Positions 17,828 to 27,118 of a stretch of DNA of 36,239 bases are shown piece by piece. The notes under the pieces were generated by a model. That model did no database searches. It had not been told where the DNA came from and saw nothing but the letters and a program-made list of their open reading frames with translations. The translations under genes were made by a program, and so were the position numbers. Every line of letters begins with the position of its first letter. Positions within the stretch are counted from its first letter, which is position 1. Source of the DNA: Clostridium bowmanii (GTDB lineage: Bacteria > Bacillota > Clostridia > Clostridiales > Clostridiaceae); the NCBI RefSeq assembly GCF_018861315.1, contig NZ_JAHLDL010000042.1:1-36239 (forward strand), written 5' to 3'.

Positions 17828-18894
17828 TTTTTAACCTCCTTTGGAATTGAGATAAATATCTTAAACCCATCATCAATATTTATATTAACATTACCATTTA
17901 GAGCGGTAACCCTATCTAGTATATTTCTAATGCCAATACCCTTTTCAGTAATATAGTCCTCTACAAGTCCGTTGTCCCCTATAATAAGCTGATAAAAACC
18001 AGGATGCTCGTTAAGGGTGATACACACTTCTGTGGCACTGGAGTGCTTAATTATATTAGATATGGCTTCCTTAACTATTGATATAAACGAATATTTCACT
18101 TTTTTATCAGGATTTTCGCTAATGTCGTAGATAAGCTTTATAGGGCAAAATAAGAATTCTTTTGTAAGCGCATAGATTTGGTCATGTAAATCTATAGAAT
18201 CATCATGAAGGTCATGTACACTTGTCCTGATACTATCCATACCTTGTGACAGGGTATCTTTAACTGAATTAAGGCTTTCTTTTATAGTAGCATCCTTATT
18301 AACAACAATTAGAGCTCCAATTTGCAAAAGACACCTTGATAAAATATGACCCACATTATCATGAATTTCTCTTGCAATCCTATTTCTTTCACTTAATGTG
18401 GCAAGATTTAATTCATAATCTTGGTTGGCTACTAAAGAAGCCTTTTGCTGCAGAAGGAGCATAGAAAGTTCTGAAGTCTTATCTCTAAACTTCATATAAT
18501 CCTCTTTAAGCTCAGAATTAGAATTGGTACGAAGCTTTAGGAGTATAGTTAATGCGATAAAGGCAAGTGTTATAAAAACAACTCTATGAGATAAATATCT
18601 TTGATTGCTTATTATTAATATAAGGGTGAAGAGATAAATGAAGCGAAATTTGTGACCTATAACATCATATAAAATCAATGGAATAAATAATAAGAATTCA
18701 CTAAAAAACACACATAGTATGCTGTAAATAATAAAAAACAACATATGTATCGATTTGCTTTCAAGATAGCTACTTAGGCTGCTTATTGTTAATGCTAAAA
18801 TTATTGGCAAAATCCATAAGCCATGAGCTGATTCCAATAGATAGATACTTGTGCAACAGAGAAATATAACTGATTTATCTACAATTTTAAGCAT
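17824..18894 (-). CDS. Sensor histidine kinase, HisKA_3 type (LnrJ-like)
   Basis: A 356-residue membrane sensor. The first 120 residues hold about five or six hydrophobic segments with almost no extracellular domain, as in intramembrane-sensing kinases that detect envelope damage or antibiotics through their transporter. A coiled-coil linker leads to the HisKA_3 domain with the phosphorylated His in NRIAREIHDNVGH (about H178), then a HATPase domain with VKEAISNIIKHS (N box) and GDNGL and GIGIRNI (G boxes). The start at 18894 lacks a good ribosome binding site. AAAGGAGG 45 bases upstream serves a 3-codon frame (ATG-GGA-AGC-TAG), so initiation may depend on reinitiation or on an unusual upstream codon. 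Confidence 0.9.
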   Translation of the reverse strand: MLKIVDKSVIFLCCTSIYLLESAHGLWILPIILALTISSLSSYLESKSIHMLFFIIYSILCVFFSEFLLFIPLILYDVIGHKFRFIYLFTLILIISNQRYLSHRVVFITLAFIALTILLKLRTNSNSELKEDYMKFRDKTSELSMLLLQQKASLVANQDYELNLATLSERNRIAREIHDNVGHILSRCLLQIGALIVVNKDATIKESLNSVKDTLSQGMDSIRTSVHDLHDDSIDLHDQIYALTKEFLFCPIKLIYDISENPDKKVKYSFISIVKEAISNIIKHSSATEVCITLNEHPGFYQLIIGDNGLVEDYITEKGIGIRNILDRVTALNGNVNINIDDGFKIFISIPKEVKK

Positions 18895-18973
18895 TCTTTT
18901 ACCAATGGAAATAGAATTTATTATCCTAGCTTCCCATTGAATCCTCCTTTAAAATTATTTTATATTGGCCTAG

Positions 18974-18993
18974 TGTCATATTACTATATGACA
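18974..18993. promoter_or_regulatory. Perfect palindrome in the divergent kinase/exporter promoter region
   Basis: TGTCATAT-TACT-ATATGACA is a perfect 8+4+8 inverted repeat, followed by another TGTCA at 18996-19000. It lies midway between the two-component genes and the ABC exporter operon, about 30 bp upstream of the exporter -35. It is the best candidate for the response regulator's binding site. Confidence 0.6.
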
Positions 18994-19023
18994 TTTGTCA
19001 CCCCAAATAATGATTATATACAC

Positions 19024-19052
19024 TTACAAATCATACCATAAAGACGTACTAT
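19024..19052 (+). promoter_or_regulatory. Promoter of the Lnr-like exporter operon
   Basis: TTACAA (19024-19029), 17-bp spacer, TACTAT (19047-19052), about 55 bp before the ATPase start. The imperfect boxes fit a promoter needing activation. Confidence 0.5.
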
Positions 19053-19109
19053 ATATCTATAGATAAAAACAATTCAAATTAAAATTGGGTGAAAGGTTGG
19101 GAGAATTTT

Positions 19110-20042
19110 ATGATAGTAAAAGTTAGTAATTTAGTAAAGAGATACAAGGAGCTTTTAGCATTAGATCATTTAAATTTAGAAGTTAAAGAGGGAGAAATTT
19201 TTGGCCTCCTAGGACCTAACGGCTCAGGAAAATCTACCGCAATAAACTGCATACTTTCACTGTTAAAATATGATAAGGGTGAAATAAGCATTTTTGGAAG
19301 GACCATGGGACCTGATGCTTATGATATTAAAAAGGATATTGGGGTTGTTATGCAAGATGTGGCTGTCTTTGAGGAACTCACAGTATACGAAAATATAGAT
19401 TATTTTTGTGGACTTTATATAGCAGATAAAATTAAGAGAAAAGCACTTGTAGAGGAAGCTATAGACTTCGTTGCACTAAATGACTATAAAAAGTTTTATC
19501 CGAAGAAATTAAGCGGAGGGCTTTTGCGCAGGCTCAATATAGCTTGTGGTATAGCCCATAAACCGAGGCTTCTAATTCTAGATGAACCAACTGTAGCAGT
19601 TGATCCTCAAAGTAGAAATAATATTCTATCTGGAATTAAAAAGCTGAATGAGCAAGGGACAACTATTATATACACCACTCATTATATGGAAGAAGTGGAG
19701 CAACTTTGCGACAGAATAGCCATACTAGACAACGGGAAAACCGTGGCGCTTGGAACAAAAGAGGAACTAAAGTCTATGATTAAAATTGGAGAGAAAATCA
19801 CAGTAGAAATATTTAATTTATCCACTAGCGATTTAGATAAGTTGAGAGAATTATCCACGGTGGATAAAGCTGAATATAGAGAAAACACTCTAGTTATTAA
19901 GTCTAAAAGAGGTAAAAATAATATAGTTAGAATTATTGAGTTTTTAAATGACAATAATATTGATTTTGGAAAAATATACTCTGAACTGCCTACTTTAAAT
20001 GATGTTTTCTTAGAAATAACTGGCAAAGAACTTAGAGATTAA
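19110..20042 (+). CDS. ABC transporter ATP-binding protein (LnrL-like)
   Basis: A 310-residue ATPase. The start is placed at ATG 19110 because GGGAG is six bases upstream; a GTG 21 bases earlier lacks a site of its own. Walker A GPNGSGKST, Q-loop VVMQD, signature LSGGLLRRLNIA, Walker B LLILDEPTVAVDP and switch His in TTHYMEEVE are intact. The C-terminal part ends LNDVFLEITGKELRD as in exporters paired with ABC-2 permeases. It energises the two permeases downstream (14 bp gap, then overlap). Known relatives (LnrLMN, YfiLMN) confer resistance to membrane-active polyenes; the substrate here is inferred only by synteny. Confidence 0.93.
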   Translation: MIVKVSNLVKRYKELLALDHLNLEVKEGEIFGLLGPNGSGKSTAINCILSLLKYDKGEISIFGRTMGPDAYDIKKDIGVVMQDVAVFEELTVYENIDYFCGLYIADKIKRKALVEEAIDFVALNDYKKFYPKKLSGGLLRRLNIACGIAHKPRLLILDEPTVAVDPQSRNNILSGIKKLNEQGTTIIYTTHYMEEVEQLCDRIAILDNGKTVALGTKEELKSMIKIGEKITVEIFNLSTSDLDKLRELSTVDKAEYRENTLVIKSKRGKNNIVRIIEFLNDNNIDFGKIYSELPTLNDVFLEITGKELRD

Positions 20043-20055
20043 GGGGGGAATAGTT

Positions 20056-21198
20056 GTGTTTATTCATATATTTACAACAAGGATAAAATGTTTATTAAGA
20101 GATAAGCAACTGGTTTTTTGGACTTTAATGTTTCCAATAGTTTTGGCCACACTATTTAAAGTAGCTTTTTCTAATCTTTCTACGGGTGAGATGTTTAAAA
20201 CTATCGATATAGCTGTGGTAAATAGTAAATACTACCAGGAAAATGTTGCGTTTAAACGTGCTATAGTTCAGGTGTCTAAAGATGGTGCAGAGAAACTTTT
20301 TAATGTGACTTTCACTAATGAAAAAAATGCAGAGGAGCTTCTTAAAAACAGTAAAGTAGAAGGATATATATATCTAAATCCAGAGGTGAATCTAGTAGTT
20401 AAGTCAGATGGAATAAATCAAACGGTTATTAAGACTTTCTTAGATGATTACAAAGAGAGTGCGAGTACCATAGCCACCATTTTATCATCAAGTCCTGAGG
20501 CAAATCATGATAATTTAGTAAAGGATGCCTCAACCTTTAAAGAGTACACTAAAGAAATTTCACCATCTAAGGGGAAGCCAGACACAACTCTTAATTATTT
20601 TTATACACTTATTGCCATGGCATGTTTATATGGAGGATTTTCAGGACTAAAGGAAGTCACTGATATACAAGGAGATTTATCAAAAAGAGCAGCTAGAATT
20701 AATATGGCTCCAGTTCATAAAATAAAGATGTTTATTTATAGTCTCTGCGCAGCATTCTTGATTCAATATACTGAAATTGTCATTGTTCTTGGATATTTAC
20801 ATTTCGCTTTAAAGATTGATTTTGGTAATCAACTATTTTATATTCTGCTTCTCTGTTTTGTAGGTTGCGCCACTGGAATTTCCTTTGGGGCTATGATAAG
20901 TGCACTTATTAAAAAAAGTGAAGGTCTAAAAATTGGAGTATTAATAGGTACAACTATGTTAGGATCTTTTTTAGCAGGGATGATGTCTTCAGATATAAAA
21001 TACCTTGTACAAAAGAGCATTCCAATATTATCATATATTAATCCAGCAGCACTTATTACCGATGGGTTTTACACCTTGTATTATTATAATAACCACGCAA
21101 AATTCTTTATAAGCATTTCTATTCTAAGCATTTTGTCCCTAATATTTTGTTTAACAACCTACTTCATTATAAGGAGGCAAAAATATGCAAGTCTTTAA
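20056..21198 (+). CDS. ABC-2 type permease (LnrM-like)
   Basis: A 380-residue permease of the ABC2_membrane_3 layout: one N-terminal membrane segment (about 20-37), a large extracytoplasmic loop of about 150 residues, then five hydrophobic segments in the C-terminal half, and a basic C-terminus. The start is GTG at 20056, with AAGGGGGG about nine bases upstream. The last 14 bases overlap the next permease gene, so expression is coupled. With that gene it probably forms a heterodimeric channel for the ATPase upstream. Confidence 0.9.
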   Translation: MFIHIFTTRIKCLLRDKQLVFWTLMFPIVLATLFKVAFSNLSTGEMFKTIDIAVVNSKYYQENVAFKRAIVQVSKDGAEKLFNVTFTNEKNAEELLKNSKVEGYIYLNPEVNLVVKSDGINQTVIKTFLDDYKESASTIATILSSSPEANHDNLVKDASTFKEYTKEISPSKGKPDTTLNYFYTLIAMACLYGGFSGLKEVTDIQGDLSKRAARINMAPVHKIKMFIYSLCAAFLIQYTEIVIVLGYLHFALKIDFGNQLFYILLLCFVGCATGISFGAMISALIKKSEGLKIGVLIGTTMLGSFLAGMMSSDIKYLVQKSIPILSYINPAALITDGFYTLYYYNNHAKFFISISILSILSLIFCLTTYFIIRRQKYASL

Positions 21199-22354
21199 AG
21201 TTTATTTTAAAATTATCAAAGCTAATATGGGACAAATGTTTATATATCTTATAGTTTTCTTATCAATATCTCTGCTTTATTCATTATCTTCAACCACAAA
21301 AACTGAAGAAAGCTTTTCTCAAACTAAGGCGGATGTAGCCTTCATAAATTTGGATGAGGACACTTCACTACTTACAGGATTTAAGAAGTATCTATCAAAA
21401 AATGCAAACTTTATTGATATAGAAAATAAACCAGAAAAATTACAAGATGCACTATTTTTTAGGGATGTTGATTATATAGTAACGGTGCCTAAGGGTTTTA
21501 CCAAAGATTTTTTACTGGGAGAACCTATAGAGCTACAAAAGACAGTAGTACCAAACTCTACAACTCGGATGTATGTTGATATGGCAATAAATAAATACTT
21601 TAATACGGCAAGAGTATATGTTAATAATACCCCAGCAATAACAGTGGAAAATTTGGTAAAAGAAGTTTCTAAAGGTGCCTCCCTTGAGACAAGTGTGCAG
21701 TTAAAATCCTTTGGAGTTAAAAAACAAAATAATGGCTTTGCTGTAGCCTCCTTTAATTATCTTGCCTATGCATTATTTTCAGTGTTAATCCTAGGTGTAA
21801 GTTCAATTTCAATGGTATTCAATAATAAGAACTTAAACAGAAGAAACTTATGCTCTCCATTGAAAAACAGATCCTACAATTTACAATTGATTATGGGAAA
21901 CCTAGTTTTTGCTCTCGCCACTTATGGGGTTATGGCAGGTTTTGGATTCATCCTCAATAGAGATCATATGATGTCTTATAACGGCTTATTGTTATGTATT
22001 AATGCTCTAGTGTTTACTGTAGCAGCCTTAAGTATAAGCTACCTTGTAGGACTTTTAATAAAAAACAGAAATGCTCAATCTGCAATAGCCAATGTACTAG
22101 CACTAGGATTTTCCTTCATAAGTGGAGTATTTGTACCGCAGGAATTTTTGAGCGATAAAGCCATTGCTATAGCTAGCTTTACACCTACCTACTGGTATGT
22201 AAAAGCCAACAATATTATAGGTACACTGTCAAATTTCAGTTTTGATAATCTTTTACCTATATTTACTTACATGCTAATAGAACTTGGTTTTGCCATAGCT
22301 ATTTTTTCAGTAGCTTTAGTTGTTAGTAAACAAAACAGAATAACTAATAGTTAG
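21185..22354 (+). CDS. ABC-2 type permease (LnrN-like)
   Basis: A 389-residue second permease with the same plan as its neighbour: an N-terminal membrane segment, an extracytoplasmic region (about residues 35-190), then a bundle of five to six hydrophobic segments including FSFISGVFVPQEFL. AAGGAGG lies just before ATG 21185, inside the end of the previous gene. It completes a five-gene divergent cluster: kinase and response regulator on one strand, ATPase and two permeases on the other. A terminator follows within 15 bp. Confidence 0.9.
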   Translation: MQVFKVYFKIIKANMGQMFIYLIVFLSISLLYSLSSTTKTEESFSQTKADVAFINLDEDTSLLTGFKKYLSKNANFIDIENKPEKLQDALFFRDVDYIVTVPKGFTKDFLLGEPIELQKTVVPNSTTRMYVDMAINKYFNTARVYVNNTPAITVENLVKEVSKGASLETSVQLKSFGVKKQNNGFAVASFNYLAYALFSVLILGVSSISMVFNNKNLNRRNLCSPLKNRSYNLQLIMGNLVFALATYGVMAGFGFILNRDHMMSYNGLLLCINALVFTVAALSISYLVGLLIKNRNAQSAIANVLALGFSFISGVFVPQEFLSDKAIAIASFTPTYWYVKANNIIGTLSNFSFDNLLPIFTYMLIELGFAIAIFSVALVVSKQNRITNS

Positions 22355-22363
22355 CTTCTTAAA

Positions 22364-22402
22364 ATAAAGTGGCTAGAATTTTTAAAATTCTAGCCACTTT
22401 AT
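22364..22402. terminator. Bidirectional terminator between exporter operon and antiterminator gene
   Basis: A near-perfect inverted repeat, arms 22364-22382 and 22384-22402 (ATAAAGTGGCTAGAA with its complement), A-rich before and T-rich after. Serves both convergent units. Confidence 0.8.
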
Positions 22403-22416
22403 TTATGAAACTTTTT

Positions 22417-23271
22417 TTATTTTTTCCATCTGCTCCTTTTAAATTTCTGAATATATACAGCCAAATATGCAGTTTCATCTTCTGGAACTTTTAAATTCAA
22501 CTCTCCTTCAGCAAAATTAGAAATTTTTTGTGCCAGTTTAAAGGAAGCATAGTACTTACGTTTTATAGTATGTAATAATTTGTTTTTAAGACAAGTATTG
22601 TTTAAAATCCTTTGAATAGTAAATCTAATATGAGTAATAAATCTAGCATAAGCAAGTGATTTTCTATCTATTTTAATAGCTAATTCATCTTCCATCATTT
22701 TTATAATAGTATTTGATACAAAAGCATACCTTACTGCATTAGACAACCCACCATCATTCCTTGCAGCATGTATGTGAAGAGTTATAAATGCAATTTCATC
22801 CTCTGGAAAGTAAATCTTTGTTTTATCCTCAATCATAATTGCAGCCTTTTGAGCTAGTTTATATTCTTCTGAAAAAAGGGTCTTAATTTCATCTAAAAAT
22901 GGATTTTGAATATTTTCACCACTTTCAATTCTCTTTAAAGTAAACTCTATATGGTGAATTAGTGATAAATGAACCCTTTCATGTAAATCTTCATTTAATT
23001 CTTTAGATATCATGTATATTATTTCCTCACAGAGCGCAATCACCTCGTCGTCAACAGTATTTACAAGTTTATTAAAATTGTCATAGTTAATTTTATTTTC
23101 AATAGAAAATATTTTTTCAATAGGATCATCCTTAGATATATTATCACCTAAATTCTTTCCAACTCCTATTCCTTTCTCATAAAGAATTTTTTCTATATTT
23201 GCTTGGTAAACTACCACAATATTTTTATTGATCACTTTAATCACATTAAAATTAGAAGTTTCAATTTTCAT
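22417..23271 (-). CDS. PRD-containing transcriptional antiterminator (BglG/GlcT family)
   Basis: A 284-residue RNA-binding antiterminator. The start is ATG 23271, preceded by GGAGGT; an upstream ATG overlaps that site. The first 60 residues are the CAT RNA-binding domain (VIKVINKNIVVVY, KGIGVGK). PRD1 (about 70-170) has histidines in LHERVHLSLIHHIEF and TLHIHAAR. PRD2 (about 175-284) has THIRFTIQRI, but its second motif reads TAYLAVYIQKF, where the usual His is missing. In the family, PTS phosphorylation of these histidines controls dimerisation, and the active protein stops terminators forming in PTS mRNA leaders. No PTS gene or obvious RAT leader occurs in this window, so its target is elsewhere. 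Confidence 0.9.
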   Translation of the reverse strand: MKIETSNFNVIKVINKNIVVVYQANIEKILYEKGIGVGKNLGDNISKDDPIEKIFSIENKINYDNFNKLVNTVDDEVIALCEEIIYMISKELNEDLHERVHLSLIHHIEFTLKRIESGENIQNPFLDEIKTLFSEEYKLAQKAAIMIEDKTKIYFPEDEIAFITLHIHAARNDGGLSNAVRYAFVSNTIIKMMEDELAIKIDRKSLAYARFITHIRFTIQRILNNTCLKNKLLHTIKRKYYASFKLAQKISNFAEGELNLKVPEDETAYLAVYIQKFKRSRWKK

Positions 23272-23392
23272 TGGTTTTACCTCCATTTAAGTCTAAAGAT
23301 TTGTATACGTTGTCATTGATATTTATATATCAATAATAACACACAATTAAAAAAGAATCATAAAATTTCACCTTAAAAGTCCATAACCATCT

Positions 23393-23433
23393 AAACAAAA
23401 GACGCTATGATTTAATCATAGCGTCTTTTGTTT
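23393..23433. terminator. Terminator after the L,D-transpeptidase gene
   Basis: Perfect 18-bp stem (23393-23410 / 23416-23433) with a 5-nt loop. On the minus strand it follows the transpeptidase stop by about 12 bp and ends in a T-rich run. Confidence 0.85.
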
Positions 23434-23444
23434 ACTTTTTTAAA

Positions 23445-24869
23445 TCACTGCAAATAACATATAACCGGAGTATCAGCCTCAATATTATCATATATTGTTT
23501 GTGCTAAACTAGGTGGTGAATTTATACAGCCATGAGAACCATTTGTCAAATATATATTTCCACCAAATGCTTTTCTCCAACTTGCATCATGTATACCAAT
23601 TCCACCATTAAAAGGCATGAAAACATTGACAGGCACACTGTACCCTTCTCCCTTTAATGTGGCATTTTTTTCTTTATATAGTAGTTTATAAACCCCTGTA
23701 GGTGTTGTATAATTGCTGCTTACATTACCAGTAACAACATCTCCTTGTGTAATAAGAGAACCATTCTTATAAAACCATAAATGCTGTTTTGTCATATTAA
23801 TTTCTACATAGGTATTCCCGATATCATTAATATCATGAGATAAAGCGGTTTGACTATAGCGGGGTTCCTTTGCTATGGTTTGTCCACCTTTTATAGTCCC
23901 AATTAAATCTGCCACTTCTCCTGAACGCTCAACTAACCATCCATAATTTCCACCACTGACCTTTACCGTTGTTCCCAGTGATGTTATAAACTCTCTTTGC
24001 TTACCATATGTATCATAATTATTGTCAAGGTTACTAAGATAATTTTTTATTTCATTTTCATCAAATATAATTGCAAGATTTTTATCAACACTAAGCCAAT
24101 TATGTATTAGAGAAGCATCTAAAACTTCTTCACCTCCTTTAAAAGTATAAGTAATTTTTGAAGCTATATACTTATTAAGTAAACTTTTAGTATTTATAAC
24201 TTCTTTGGAACTTGAAATATATTTTGGATTTATATAATAATGTTTTGTTTCCAAATTTATTGTTGTTTCTCCACTCAGAATTGCATTTACTACATTTTGA
24301 TACAAAGGCTTGCTACTTACTTTATTACCCATAACTTCCTTTACAATCACATAGCCTGTATCTGAATACTTAAAGCTAACTTCTTGAGGTTCAATTACTT
24401 TCTTATTGTCAAAACAAGTGAGATTATCAAAATGTTTTTTTAATAGTTTTTCATCATAGGTTACTATATCATTTATTTTAGATGCTTTAGGATTAAAAAG
24501 CGTACTAATCCACTTAAAAGAATTCTGACTATCTTTTAGCGCTTGAATTTTATCATTTGCATTATATTTCAAGCTAATATCGGAAGCCTTGATTTGTTCT
24601 TTCACACCATCTCGTTCTTCTAATTCCAATGTATATATTTCACTTTTTGCGGATACTGCTTTATCTAATTGCTCTACAGTTTTGCCAGAAGCATTAATAC
24701 CATTAATTGCAGAACCAAAATAAAAATGAGTGCTAAAATATATTGATATACCCAAATATAGGACAAGGAGAATAAAAATAGAAGTTATAATAACATTAAT
24801 ATGTTTATTGAGTTTTATTGATTTTGCTTCCATTCTAGATTTATTACGTTTTACCGGTTGCATTTCCAT
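23445..24869 (-). CDS. L,D-transpeptidase (YkuD) with N-terminal peptidoglycan-binding domain
   Basis: A 474-residue membrane-anchored wall cross-linking enzyme that forms 3-3 links through meso-diaminopimelate. A basic N-terminus and one membrane helix (about 24-45) give a type II orientation. The middle (about 60-320) matches the PG_binding_4 type repeats found with clostridial and enterococcal Ldt proteins. The catalytic domain (about 350-474) has IHDASW (H427) and the motif SHGCINS with the catalytic Cys (about C448). Such enzymes give cross-links poorly inhibited by most penicillins. The start has AGAGGTG upstream. Single-gene unit with its own promoter and terminator. Confidence 0.92.
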   Translation of the reverse strand: MEMQPVKRNKSRMEAKSIKLNKHINVIITSIFILLVLYLGISIYFSTHFYFGSAINGINASGKTVEQLDKAVSAKSEIYTLELEERDGVKEQIKASDISLKYNANDKIQALKDSQNSFKWISTLFNPKASKINDIVTYDEKLLKKHFDNLTCFDNKKVIEPQEVSFKYSDTGYVIVKEVMGNKVSSKPLYQNVVNAILSGETTINLETKHYYINPKYISSSKEVINTKSLLNKYIASKITYTFKGGEEVLDASLIHNWLSVDKNLAIIFDENEIKNYLSNLDNNYDTYGKQREFITSLGTTVKVSGGNYGWLVERSGEVADLIGTIKGGQTIAKEPRYSQTALSHDINDIGNTYVEINMTKQHLWFYKNGSLITQGDVVTGNVSSNYTTPTGVYKLLYKEKNATLKGEGYSVPVNVFMPFNGGIGIHDASWRKAFGGNIYLTNGSHGCINSPPSLAQTIYDNIEADTPVICYLQ

Positions 24870-24902
24870 GAGACACCTCTTTTAATATAATATTACATTT
24901 TA

Positions 24903-24931
24903 ATAATATTCCAACATAAAGAAAATGTAAA
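24903..24931 (-). promoter_or_regulatory. Promoter of the L,D-transpeptidase gene
   Basis: Minus-strand TTTACA (24926-24931), 17-bp spacer, TATTAT (24903-24908), about 35 bp before the start at 24869. Confidence 0.6.
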
Positions 24932-25097
24932 GTGAACTAAAAAACTTTTTATTATTGTAACAAGGGTATTCGCGTGGGGCAAATAAGTCGCCCAAGAATA
25001 ATCAACTAAATAAACTTTACTCCATTGCCTGTTTTAATTCATTAAATACACCCCTTTTTTAGTAATATATATATTATTATCTATTATACAGTAATAA
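24932..25097. other. Intergenic stretch without a gene
   Basis: This stretch lies between the transpeptidase promoter and the promoter of the 25220 gene. It holds a locally GC-rich patch (about 24963-24997) with a small GGGC/GCCC inverted repeat. No frame with a ribosome binding site was seen. Confidence 0.4.
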
Positions 25098-25106
25098 TGG
25101 TATAAT
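25098..25106 (+). promoter_or_regulatory. Extended -10 promoter element for the 25220 gene
   Basis: TGGTATAAT: a consensus -10 box (25101-25106) with the TG extension, needing no strong -35, and none is seen. The leader would be about 110 nt. Confidence 0.45.
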
Positions 25107-25219
25107 CAAGTGAAAAATTTTCTTATAAACATATGATTATAATTAAATCCGTAAGGTCAAAATTTATAATAACTAATAAATATAAAATTTATTTTAATTT
25201 AAAACTTGGGAGGAATAAA

Positions 25220-25576
25220 ATGTTAGATAAACATTCCGCATTTGAAAAATACAAAAAATCAGTTACTGTTAGCAATAAAGAGATAGCCACTAAGCTTGAT
25301 AATCCTTTTAAATTAAAAGGTACACGAGATAGAGACTTATCCCAATTATTTATTAGAGTAGTTGAAAGAGTTAATAAAAATTACAGAAAAAGTAATCAAG
25401 CAATTGTGGAACAAATTAGTAAAGTTACTAGCTTCAATATTAATAGATTTAACAAGCTCCTTACTACAAATGTAGAATTTATTCCAAATAAAGAAGAAGT
25501 TAGAATACTTGAGTGGTTATTGTGTAATGATATTAATGATTTTACAGAAGATTTGAAAATTAAATATGAAGAATAA
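25220..25576 (+). CDS. Hypothetical small cytosolic protein
   Basis: A 118-residue protein I do not recognise. The start is ATG 25220 because GGGAGGAATAAA lies directly before it; the frame is open further upstream but without a site. It is highly charged and predicted mostly helical, with no membrane segment, signal or cysteine motif. The middle (residues about 40-85: RDLSQLFIRVVERVNKNYR, then SNQAIVEQISKVTSFNINRFNKLL) has the look of a helix-turn-helix-like bundle, which would suggest DNA binding, but no family motif supports it. Single-gene unit bounded by an extended -10 promoter and a strong terminator, so probably a genuine gene. Confidence 0.75.
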   Translation: MLDKHSAFEKYKKSVTVSNKEIATKLDNPFKLKGTRDRDLSQLFIRVVERVNKNYRKSNQAIVEQISKVTSFNINRFNKLLTTNVEFIPNKEEVRILEWLLCNDINDFTEDLKIKYEE

Positions 25577-25581
25577 ATTAT

Positions 25582-25620
25582 AAACGCCACACTTTCTATT
25601 TAATAGCAAGTGTGGCGTTT
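25582..25620. terminator. Terminator after the 25220 gene
   Basis: Perfect 13-bp stem, AAACGCCACACTT (25582-25594) with its complement (25608-25620). Also usable for the convergent MATE gene. Confidence 0.8.
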
Positions 25621-25665
25621 AGTAACTTTTCATATCAATTAAATACAGATAATTTATGGTTTACG

Positions 25666-27102
25666 TTAAAGTTCATTTATTACTTTATCTATATTAACTA
25701 TATCGCTGTACCCATATAAGCTAATTTCTGTTTCTTCTTCATCCCTTATAATTGTTGACTTATGATTGTCATCCAATTTTTTCATCTCAATTAAAATAAA
25801 TATCCCAGTTACTACCGCTGAAAAAATATCAGCTAAGGGTCCTGCAAATATGACACCTTCTAATCCATAAAATTTTGGTAATATGATTAAAGCAGGAATA
25901 AGTATAAGCACCTGTCTTGAAAGACCCAGTAATGCAGAATGTTTGGGTTTACCCACGGCTTGGAAGTAATTCGATGAAACAATTTGAAATCCAATAAAAG
26001 GTAAAAACATCATAAACCTTTTAATTGCTATAGTTCCAAATGCAATAAGCTCTGTATCTTTACTATTAAACATAGAGACTAATTGTTCTGGGAATAACCT
26101 TGAAACAATCCATCCAAGTATAACAATACTTGTTGCAAATATGACTGCTAATTTGTATGTTTCTTTTACCCTATCATACTTCTTTGCACCGTAATTATAC
26201 CCAATAATAGGTTGAGCGCCCTGAGTAATACCAAAAACAGGCATAACCATAAGGGTCATAATACTAAATACAACACCCATACCCGAGATAGCAATATCTC
26301 CTCCATAAGTGGCTAAGCTAGTATTCATTATAAAGTTTTGTATGCTGGCTGCAATCTGCATTGCAAATGGTGCAGCACCTAAAGCAAGAATCCCACGAAT
26401 AACAGCAGGTTTTAATTTTAGATCTTTTTTACGTATTTTTAACAAACTATTTCCTTTTAGGAAATACCTCATTACCCATATTGCTGAAACTGCTTGGGAT
26501 ATAACGGTAGCAAATGCTGCTCCTTGCATGCCCCAATGGAATCCAAATATAAAAATGGGATCTAATATAGTATTGATTAAAGCTCCAATTAACATAGTGT
26601 ACATGGCTATTTTGGGACTACCTTCAGATCTTATAAAATTGTTCATACCCATTCCAATGGATTGGAACACTCCTCCTAAGAGAATAATCTGTATATACCG
26701 CCTTGCATATGGTACTATTTGTTCACTGGCTCCTAAAAGCTTTAACAAAGGTTCCAACCCTACTAATCCTATGATAGTTAAGATCAAAGAACTCAAGATT
26801 AATAAACTAACCGCATTGCCAAAAATAACTTCAGCTTCTTCTTTTCTATTTTGCCCTAATCTAATTGATACTAATGAATTTGCACCTATGCCTATAAGCA
26901 TATTAAAGGCCATCATTACTAGCATAACTGGGAAAGCAATTGCAATACCAGCAATTCCTTGAGACCCCACTCCATTTCCTATATAAATTCTATCAACTAC
27001 ATTATATAGCGCATTTACTAGCATACCTACTATTGCAGGTAGTGAAAATTTTATTAATAATTTAGATACTTTCATTTCTCCTAATTGTTTCGATTTGTCC
27101 AT
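25666..27102 (-). CDS. MATE family multidrug efflux transporter
   Basis: A 478-residue MATE (MatE x2) exporter with about twelve hydrophobic segments in two homologous halves. Visible family features are the N-terminal LLIKFSLPAIVGMLVNALYNVVDRIYIG, written here as the usual P-A-x-x-G and VDRIYIG pattern, and GITQGAQPIIGYNYGAKKYDRVKE-type loop after TM7 (QGAQPIIGYNYGAKK). It moves cationic drugs out in exchange for Na+ or H+. The C-terminal cytosolic tail of about 35 residues is acidic (EEETEISLYGYSD). It begins 16 bp after the MerR regulator, so the pair is one operon. The ribosome binding site AAGGAG is unusually far (about 12 bases) from the start. Confidence 0.93.
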   Translation of the reverse strand: MDKSKQLGEMKVSKLLIKFSLPAIVGMLVNALYNVVDRIYIGNGVGSQGIAGIAIAFPVMLVMMAFNMLIGIGANSLVSIRLGQNRKEEAEVIFGNAVSLLILSSLILTIIGLVGLEPLLKLLGASEQIVPYARRYIQIILLGGVFQSIGMGMNNFIRSEGSPKIAMYTMLIGALINTILDPIFIFGFHWGMQGAAFATVISQAVSAIWVMRYFLKGNSLLKIRKKDLKLKPAVIRGILALGAAPFAMQIAASIQNFIMNTSLATYGGDIAISGMGVVFSIMTLMVMPVFGITQGAQPIIGYNYGAKKYDRVKETYKLAVIFATSIVILGWIVSRLFPEQLVSMFNSKDTELIAFGTIAIKRFMMFLPFIGFQIVSSNYFQAVGKPKHSALLGLSRQVLILIPALIILPKFYGLEGVIFAGPLADIFSAVVTGIFILIEMKKLDDNHKSTIIRDEEETEISLYGYSDIVNIDKVINEL

Positions 27103-27118
27103 TTAGATTCGTTTCTCC